From contig JADANN010000200.1 of the NCBI GenBank assembly GCA_018806985.1, forward strand, positions 484,569 through 548,568: a stretch of DNA of 64,000 nucleotides, given 5' to 3'. Both the position numbers and the translations under genes were made by a program. The notes under the pieces were generated by a model. The model was not told the DNA's origin, made no database searches, and saw only the letters and a program-made list of their open reading frames with translations. This document shows, one piece after another, positions 56,736 to 64,000 of this stretch. The stretch's first letter is position 1, and each line of letters begins with the position of its first letter. Source of the DNA: Angiostrongylus vasorum. Its lineage: Eukaryota; Nematoda; Chromadorea; Rhabditida; Metastrongylidae.

Positions 56736-56815
56736 GGCGTGTGGCGCTGTGGTCGGAGGCACCCTGCAACAAACACGTGGGATCGGTTCCCGCTCCCCTG
56801 GCTCACCAAACCTTT
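56736..56815 (+). repeat. SINE-A head fragment
   Basis: A box GTGTGGCGCTGTGGTCGG and B box GGATCGGTTCCC, then 'ctggctcaccaaacc'. Cut off just before duplication copy 2. Confidence 0.75.
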
Positions 56816-57806
56816 AACAGGGTGCTAAAACATTGGAATGGGACTGGCCGGCAGACGGAACCATACATTATAATTTCGTGAATGCTGATGAAACCATCAT
56901 GACAGGGAGAAGTATTATGAGGAAGTCGACAAAGTGTACCAGGAAATGCTGTTTCTATGACAAGTGTTATGAATCTCAGCAATGACTCGTAACGCATGGA
57001 AGGCCCGCCTCGTCTAACGATGAAGTGGAAATATTTTTGCATACGATGAGGAAGTCGCCAAAGTGCAGCCAAGAACTGCTGTATCTCTGACAAGAGCTAG
57101 TTAATCTAAGCAACGATTCGTAACGCATGGAAAGCTCGTTTCACCCAACAGTAAAGTACAGACATTTCGGTTACGAAGCCATGCCTTACCTAGCATGCTC
57201 AGCGGGTGTCTGGTCAAATACCTGCGTTAAATATCTTTAGTAGGCAAAGTGCCGCTTAAAATCCTTTCAAATGCTTCTTAGGCCATCATTAACCTAAAAG
57301 TTTAAATAAAAATGATAGAACAAGTGGGCATGTGTCGATACAGAAAAGCGTGGACTATCAGGTTCATTATTTTGCTTCGTTTTGGTCAATAAAGCTTACC
57401 AGAACATTGTAATCGAATTAGGAACCTATGTACTGGGATTAATTTCCAGACAATCGCTATCTGAAGATGAATCCTGGAAAAGGCACACTGATGTAAAGGA
57501 TTTCTTAAAGGAAGAATCATCGAATTCCCTTCATAAGAATTGTACGCAAACATTGTTGCTTTATACCGTTACTACTTAGAAATCTATAGCAGAACAAAAG
57601 TTAAAAACAATAGGAGAATTTTTTTGTTAGGATTGGATTCAGTTTTTCTTTTCCTTCCGCAAAAGTGCTACCGTATTCGTATTAAGACACAATCACTGTT
57701 TTCGAGAAATCGCCATATAGGCGATGGTAGTTTTATGCCAAATCTCATAATGTAAAATGACTCAGCCGAACGCAAACGCTGTAGCTATTTTTGTCGAAGG
57801 CAACGG

Positions 57807-57845
57807 AATAAATAGGGGTGGGAAGCAAGAGAGCCACTTCAGTCG
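57807..57845 (+). promoter_or_regulatory. TATA-like and Inr-like core promoter of peptide gene copy 2
   Basis: AATAAATA at 57807-57814 and CACTTCAGTCGC about 30 bases on correspond to 47823-47860. The trans-splice-type acceptor GTTTTACAG ends at 57964, one base before the ATG. Confidence 0.45.
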
Positions 57846-57965
57846 CCAACAGCCTCCTTCGCAGTGCTCTTGCATCATAGCACCGTTAGCTGCATAAGCT
57901 CCGTTCACCTTCTTCAATCAATTTCTTAAATCCTAAATAGTCAAATTCATTTCGTGTTTTACAGA

Positions 57966-59168
57966 ATGCGTTTCGTCTTTGCTATCTTGGTGGTACTGGT
58001 GTTCATCGCACAGAGCAACGCTCAGGTGAGCACATTTGCCATGCTAAAACAACCATTAGAAGTAGCAAAATTAAGCCCTGGTTTTTAGCACCTTCACAAC
58101 TCCAACTCCTTTTCTTTTGCTGCATTAAAAACAACTATTGAAATACAGACAGTATACCGCAGGCAAGATTAAAAAACTCATCGCTTGATAGCCCCTTTCA
58201 ACTGCCGAATTCTGCTCCTTCACCACTGTGGCCTCTTTTCATCTACCAATGTTTCTTTTAGTGCGTTATGGCTATGTAAATGAGGTCAATGATGGGTGTC
58301 CATCTGCGCTAAGATATGAGGATTCAGGGGGGTTATTTCATTCTGTTATGTTCGTGGAGTTGTCGTTATGGTGGAGTTCCCTCTCCTTCCACGGAAAGTT
58401 ACGGGAACGATGTCGCCCATGAATTTGTAACGATCGATAAATCTAGACAGAATTAAAACTTTCGGATTGCGATGGTAAAAATGGGATTAGGACACAAACT
58501 AGATGCTTAAGTTTAACTTTAGTTTTATTTACAATATTTAGCCTGAGAACTGCGTTCGTATTGGTAGAATCAATGACGAACCTGTAGAGTTTAGAAAATA
58601 TGGCCCTGCAGATCAAAACTTTTCATAAGACGAAAATTTAGAGTTTTCGCCATTTTCGGTCCTGGAGAACTCAGGAATCTCATATCTGATAGTGTTGATG
58701 AATTCACGGATTCCATCACACAAATAGATCAATCACACAATTACGGTGTGGGTGGAAGCAAGCCAACGAAAGGACTATTGTGTTCACTATCGCATTTAAT
58801 TATAAGACTTAATGTTTTCCGTCATTACAGCCATAAGTATATAACTTTAAGTTTAGTGGATAAGAAACATTAAACTCGAAGATATTCTCCTACTCAATGC
58901 ACTGTTAGTCACCTTCCTGATGGCGCTTTTTTGAAATTGACTGTTCATCACACTTTATATACTCTCATTTTCTTGCGTTGTGTTTCAGGCGCAGGGTGGT
59001 GGAAGTGACACTATACAGCTACCACTGCAACAAGAGTGGGAAAAACGAAGATCGGACCCGCTGAGAGGACCATTCAACACTCCCAGTGGCTTCGATAGCC
59101 CTCGGTTTGGAAGGAGAAGCCTCTTCGAACCTCCATATTCCAACCATGAGTTCAACCTGAACTTCTGA
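57966..59168 (+). CDS. secreted putative amidated-peptide precursor, copy 2, two exons
   Basis: Exon 1 is 57966-58025 and exon 2 is 58989-59168 with the same splice signals as copy 1 (intron 963 bp), again 79 residues. The signal peptide, the KRR and GRR sites and the PRF-G peptide between them are identical to copy 1 at the DNA level. The three base differences in the coding sequence all lie in the tail after GRR and all change the residue (S to P, Y to H, D to N). AATAAA at 59263-59268 is the likely polyadenylation signal. Both copies look intact and are probably expressed under near-identical promoters. Confidence 0.68.
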
Positions 59169-60082
59169 ATAGGAGGCATGGAAAGCGAAAGAAACCCCCT
59201 TGAAAAACCACTTCATCTTCTTCCTTTATGCCATTCGATACGGGTGGTCATTTCTTGCTTCTAATAAAGCTCAAGTCCATGTCCACAACTCAAAATCTAA
59301 ACAAGAATAACAGCGAAAAAAAAACATCTAACGGTTTATCTGTTAGCAGCGTTAGAATGTTACGATACATCTTCATATAATTGTGCGAATGAAAAAGTAA
59401 ACAAACCATTTTTATTAGGCACTTGGCAAGAATCAGTCTTACACGCTGTCTAGGAATAAGCTGTCAGTACCTAACAAACTGTTGCAATGAATGTAAAGGT
59501 TGCAGGTTAGCGAAAAGAAGACCACATGTGTATTGCAGAGCACCTCTAACCACTGCCGTTAATGCGCCCTTAGTGAGCCATTCTCGAACGGTTCGATTGG
59601 AGAAATGTGGCTACGGTTGCCCACTGATTGTTCAACCATGGCAATTCTGAGTTTAAAGCTTTCCGATGGCGCACCACTTACTACGACAGTGGAGGTTTTC
59701 GTCAAACAATACTGTGGGAAATTGACAGTTCCAAATGAAGGCTTCTTGCATCAACTGAAAATTAAATGCCAGAACAATCAGCCATGGAGTTTTCGTTTGA
59801 TGGGACTTGTATCATTTCTATCTTTCTCATATGAACAGCATCATGACTTCGCAAAAAACGAACGAAGAACACACGGTGATGACACATGATGTCTCCGTTG
59901 ATGACGAAGCATCGCGAAGCCACTCAACTGTACGAAATTCCACTTCGTCGAAAGTTAGCGAAAAAAATTCACAGCATGAATGGAAATTTTAATTCTATTT
60001 TGGCAATGTTATATTATACTATTTGATATTAAAAAATTGGTAGTAAAATTTCATCGCTTTTAATCTCCGAAGTCACATGCGA

Positions 60083-60715
60083 TCGCAAAATACCGTAGTA
60101 TATCGCAGTATAATAGAGGAAAACAGCGAGAGCGAGATTTCACCAGAAAAAAAAGTTCTATGATCCTTTAAGGTCTAATTTTTTTCAGAAAGCAATACTT
60201 CTGATCTCTTCATATCAGAATTCGTTGCGATTAGACCTTAATGGATCGAAACTCGCTAGCATTACCTCGGCCGACACCGAATACCGTAATATTATTGTGG
60301 AACTTAACGAGATCCGTATAGGCTGAAAACAGTTATCTGTTACACAAAATTTTTGCATTTTCTCGTCCTCGGTGCATTAGACAGTCTGGCAGCAGTGACA
60401 GCCGGGTGGAAATAGAGTCTTTACGGAGAAAATTTCGTTTTTTTGACGTTTTCGCAACAACTCGTCTGCGAGCGGTAACTCGTCCGCGGCTGCAGTATCC
60501 GGCGTGGGCTTTTGCAAGTGTGCGTGACCAAGCGACAGCCGGCTGGAAGTAGCGAAAACCGCGTTTCGGGAGCGTTTTATAGCGTCCAAATGGACAACTC
60601 GTACACTTTGAATGGGCGGTAATTGTTTGCGTTTTCCTCGCTTAAAACGCGTTTTTGAGCGATTTGCTCGCGCGGATTCCCCCCTCCGCGGCCCCACCCC
60701 CGTCGCAAAATACCG
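60083..60715. repeat. 607-bp segment between 13-bp direct repeats
   Basis: TCGCAAAATACCG occurs at 60083-60095 and again at 60703-60715. The segment between them contains an inverted repeat (about 60160-60179 with 60230-60250, core TAAGGTCTAAT) and a GC-rich half (60380-60702). The arrangement looks like an insertion with a target duplication, or a recombination product, at the edge of duplication copy 2. Confidence 0.55.
60380..60702. other. GC-rich island
   Basis: Base composition departs sharply from the AT-rich surroundings, with many CG dinucleotides ('ctcgcgcggattc', 'ccgcggccccacccccg'). An apparent 106-codon minus frame arises from the lack of AT-rich stops. It might be a promoter-like island or part of an unrecognised mobile element; nothing in it identifies a gene. 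Confidence 0.4.
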
Positions 60716-60979
60716 CTTTTTTTTGAAGTTTAAACTAGGATATCCTTACCGATGTTAAAATTTGTCAGTTGACAGGAAAGCCATAAGAATTTGTTGATAT
60801 CTGCTTTTACGATACAATTTTTTCTGTGGTCCATCATCTGAAAGGGAATACAAGAGACAACACCGAAAACTTAACATTGAAAGGGTCAAAATGGCAAACG
60901 CGACTGCCTTAAAACAATCCGTTATTTTTGCATTATAAAAATGGACAGACCAATATGGTCTGTTTAATATTTACTTATT

Positions 60980-62745
60980 AAAACGAAAGTTAGCATCAGC
61001 TGATGATCTCGCGTCAACCAAACCATCATCGTTCAAGGTTGGACCCATTACCAGCTTTGTAGACTGCCCAACGGATCGAATTACATGGTTTCTAAGCCAA
61101 GTACTTACCCAGTTGTTTAACCATATTCCAGTTCACCTCATGAACACCAAAGCATCCATAGAAAGTCTACGTAATGCGTCTCCTAATAACGCGTACGTGA
61201 TGGAGTCTTTCGACGTTTCGGCACTGTACACCAGCGTATCGAATGACACCGCAAAGCAAGTCATCCACGAACTTCCTGCTGAACATGAACGAAAAATACA
61301 TATTCATGGCTCGTTTGTTCAGCAGCTTATAGGTCTTTTTAAAGGAGTACTTAAACTGTTCGATTTTCAGATGGTCTGGGTAATATTGCGCACAAAATAG
61401 AGGGTTGGCAATGGGAGAACGGTTGACACAAAGTCTTGCCAATTACGTTCATTTGCGAAATGAAAGCCCGCGTTATTGGTCTTCGGTCGCTACTTTACTG
61501 CAGATAAATACATGACTGTTTTGTCATCTTCCCTACTCAGGAGAAAACGGCCAAATGTTTTGCAATCTTGGAAGGACAGTCTGAGTACATTAAATTCACC
61601 TGCGATAAACCGTAAGGAAATTGGGTTCCACTTCTTAACGTTGAAATTAACTTATCAGATAACGATTGCATGACAAAGTGATACTGAAAAATAGGTAACA
61701 ACAACATTTTTGTTCATTTACTCTCATCCCACTTGTCACACACAAAGAAGGCGGGCGCTTGTGAGAAACATGTTTCGAAAAGCCACCTCTCTGTGCATGA
61801 AGAAGGTACTAAAAGAGGAATCGGAAGACTTGGCTCGGTAAATCCCCCACCTCCAATGGCTACGAAGTAGTAACCACACGCGATAAGTTTAGAAGGAAAG
61901 CGACACCCCAAAACGAAACACTTGGCCAAAAAGAAAATCCCGTTTATGTTGCCTTTTATTAGCGACGAAGTAAATGTAGCCATAAAACGATGCTTAAGAA
62001 GAGCAGGTCTAGAGGAATTGGTAACGATAGCTGTAATACCAAAGGATACTCTACGGTGTCAATTAGCTCGTAACCGCCTGTATGATCGTCTTTGTGGAAC
62101 ACAGAACTGCGTAATTTGCTCTTACGGCAGGTATGATGACTGCACGTGTTCATATACCTGATCTCTTCTAATACTTGCTGAGACAAATATATTGGCGAAA
62201 CCTGACAGACTTATGTATCCGCATAAAAACAACATTCAGATGGCAAGGAAAAGCAAGATAAAGTGTCCCACTAAGCCGCATATACGAAAGCACAGTGGAC
62301 AAGATTTTGATAAAAAGTCACTGTCCTCGTACCGGATGCCAAGACAACAGCTCGAAAACTTCTGAGACCTTCTGGATAAATGTCAGGAATCCCTAGAGTG
62401 AGTTGCAGGGAGGAATTCCTAGAGGTCACACGCGATCTGGCCCCTTATCTTCGCATCGATTTTTTTGCTGTGGGGTGTGGTGCAGTCATCAACCATATGC
62501 GATTCTGATCGGCTGTTCTTTTCTTCCTCAGTGGAAGACACGTAAAAACACGAGTTTTTCGAGGTGTTAGTCATGTGATCACTATATAGATTTTCACCTT
62601 TTCTGTAGTGTTGTTGAAGCGTTTGGCGTAGGAAGTTGAATATCAGTATAGCCCTCCTAGGTTCTGAAAGCCACAGTGCCGGAATCATCACCTACTGTTG
62701 TCTGTGTTTTTGTGTGGAAGTAAATGTATACTGTATAACAAACCG
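60980..62745 (+). mobile_element. Penelope-like element, RT through GIY-YIG to 3' end, decayed
   Basis: The longest PLE copy here. RT N-terminal block: ..GPITSFVDCPTDRITWFL.. and HIPVHLMNTKASIESL. Motif A: ESFDVSALYTSV in frame 61113-61400. Damaged motifs B and C lie near 61390-61520. Linker: ..PFISDEVNVAIKRCLRRAGL.. and NRLYDRLCGTQNCVICSYGR in frame 61922-62161. Frameshifts then run through the GIY-YIG part (about 62150-62360) and the usual 3' UTR. The terminal hammerhead-like site near 62650-62690 is eroded. Confidence 0.87.
62279..62743 (+). repeat. left arm of a large inverted repeat
   Basis: The 3' part of the PLE copy above is matched, with few differences, by the reverse complement of 63552-64000. 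The spacer between the arms is about 810 bp. Confidence 0.9.
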
Positions 62746-62764
62746 TCTCTACCGTTAGGGCAAA

Positions 62765-63420
62765 TTATGCGGTTTTTCTTTGTAGCTGGCGTCTTAGAGT
62801 GTCCGATGGTATTTCTCTCACTCTTACGGAATTCTCTAGACCGGCCCTTATTAAGCAACGTTCTATGGCTGCACTAACTTCGTTTGAAATAAAGGGGAAA
62901 AAGAACGGAGCCTTGTTTTCGCTAGAATTATCGCTCTGGAGCCTGGTTTTTCCTCAGTGCCTATGCCGAGAAGCTACAGTTTCGTAACCATTAGAAATGG
63001 CTATTTGGCGCACCAGTTTCGAGGATTCCTCCCTCTGCTCTGTACCTGTGCACACGCTGGTGGCGGTTTGAAACATATTCTTATAAGCGCCCTTTTAGCG
63101 GGTGAGGGGTGAGAGGAGAAGTAATGAACCACTATATTCTTACTGCTTGGCTTTCGATACCATTTTGTGGTGTAGCCGTTTTTCGGATAGGTTAATTTGA
63201 ACATATAGAAATGAAAGTTTTCCTTCGGTTTCTCACGGGTGAATATTATGTACTCTGACTTTTCGTCCAATAACTCATGCATTTGTCCATATCCTCTTGT
63301 GTGGAGCAGGTGACACAGTTTTAAAATCGAGCAGGTTTTAAAATCTCCAACAGAAGAGTGGCAACTAAAAACGTAGACTCCACTGGGGAACACCACTGTC
63401 TTCTAAAGAAAAACCGCTTT
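62765..63420 (-). mobile_element. Penelope-like element, RT C-terminal part and linker, minus strand
   Basis: Minus frame 63396-63001 shows the conserved PLE stretch ..TTKWYRKPSSKNIVVHYFSS.. and HPSPAKRALIRICF. It continues, frameshifted, into the linker (..FFFPFISNEVSAAIERCLIR.. , ..DTLRRQLQ) near 62930-62770. It is truncated before the GIY-YIG domain and fills the spacer of the inverted repeat. Confidence 0.82.
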
Positions 63421-63551
63421 CAATTCCGTATTTTTAAAATGCGAGCTCTGGAGCAAAAGCGTGAAAGAAAAAATGTGTTATAAAATTTTAGAATCAGAAT
63501 TTTGTCCTGTTAGATTAAAAGAACTTGTGTCGTTTTTGTTCAGAAATTGCA

Positions 63552-64000
63552 AGGTGGTTGTACAGCATGCATTTACTTCCATACAAAAACACAGACAACA
63601 GTAGGTGATGTTCCGGCACTATGGCTTTCAGAACCTAGGAGGCTATACTGATATTCAACTTCCTACGCCAAATCGCTTCAACAACACACAAAAAAGGTGA
63701 AAATCTATATAGTGATCACATGACTAACACCTCAGAAAAACTCGTGTTTTTACGTGTCTTCCACTGAGGAAGAAAACAACAGCCGGACATGGTTGATGAC
63801 TGCACCACCCCACAACAAAAATCGATGAGAAGATAAGGGGCCAGATCGCGTGTGACCTCTAGGAATTCCTCCTGCAACTCATTGTAGGGTTACTGACATT
63901 TATCCAAAAGGTCTCAGAAGTTTTCGAGCTGTTGTCTTGGCATCCGGTACGAGGACAGTGACTTTTTATCAAAATCTTGTCCACTGTGCTTTCGTATATG
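63552..64000 (-). mobile_element. Penelope-like element 3' part, minus strand, right arm, runs off the window
   Basis: The reverse complement equals the GIY-YIG end and 3' UTR of the copy at 62279-62743 ('catatacgaaagcacag', 'ctcagaccttttggataa'-type). The element's 5' part lies beyond base 64000. On the minus strand it is followed by the RT fragment at 63420-62765, so two partial copies are arranged head to tail. Confidence 0.87.

Larger units (their letters stand above)
56846..60095 (+). repeat. segmental duplication, copy 2
   Basis: A 3.25-kb direct copy of 46867-50137, about 10 kb downstream. Small differences include a 9-bp deletion near 58328 and scattered substitutions. It ends on the same 13-mer TCGCAAAATACCG (60083-60095) that recurs at 60703-60715. 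Confidence 0.93.

Noticed and set aside
60377..60697. 106-codon minus frame, basic composition
   Set aside because: It falls entirely in the GC-rich island, where stop codons are rare, and its composition follows the base content.

Overview
This window reads as nuclear DNA of a parasitic roundworm, most probably a strongylid (hookworm-type, clade V) nematode. The evidence is AT-rich, gene-poor sequence, GT..AG introns, 3' splice acceptors placed directly before start codons (the arrangement used for spliced-leader trans-splicing), a multi-exon globin of nematode type, and a dense mix of RTE-type LINEs, Penelope-like elements (PLEs) and tRNA-derived SINEs. No bacterial operons, rRNA or CRISPR arrays are present. 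Few genes appear as long open frames, so the real genes had to be assembled from exons by reading splice sites. Layout: 1-5.7 kb is intergenic DNA with SINE relics and one doubtful small secreted-peptide frame. 5.78-11.84 kb (minus strand) holds a five-exon globin gene, the best-supported gene here; its introns carry SINEs, including a partial dimer flanked by a perfect 12-bp target duplication. 12-23 kb holds SINEs, a 4 x 54 bp tandem array, a decayed RTE retrotransposon (14.2-17.6 kb) and a few exon-like fragments. 22.9-24.3 kb and 35.9-37.3 kb hold two copies of a ~1.4 kb TGTAAC... element with 5-bp target duplications (solo-LTR-like); the second sits inside another RTE copy. 30.5-34.9 kb holds PLE pieces and hammerhead-ribozyme-like motifs. 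34.9-42.6 kb is RTE and PLE debris plus a relic exon of a small cysteine-containing peptide. 42.6-43.55 kb and the two copies of a 3.3-kb segmental duplication (46.87-50.14 and 56.85-60.10 kb) carry three members of a small secreted-peptide gene family. The window ends in PLE copies (61-64 kb), two of them tail-to-tail. The peptide family is the most interesting content. All three members share an upstream region with a TATA-like box, an Inr-like site and a splice acceptor close before the ATG, followed by a 20-codon signal-peptide exon ending in a phase-0 donor. In the two duplicated copies the second exon encodes a 59-residue tail with a KRR ... PRF-G-RR layout, the arrangement of an amidated-neuropeptide precursor. 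In the third, diverged member the same signal exon is joined to an unrelated second exon with a CGFGC core. That core recurs, aligned without gaps, as a relic 5 kb upstream. No member could be assigned to a named family from sequence alone. Everything else is mostly mobile DNA. All PLE copies are fragments; those that retain the relevant part carry GIY-YIG endonuclease and telomerase-like RT motifs, and several end in short CTGANGA..GAAA..TH hammerhead-like motifs.
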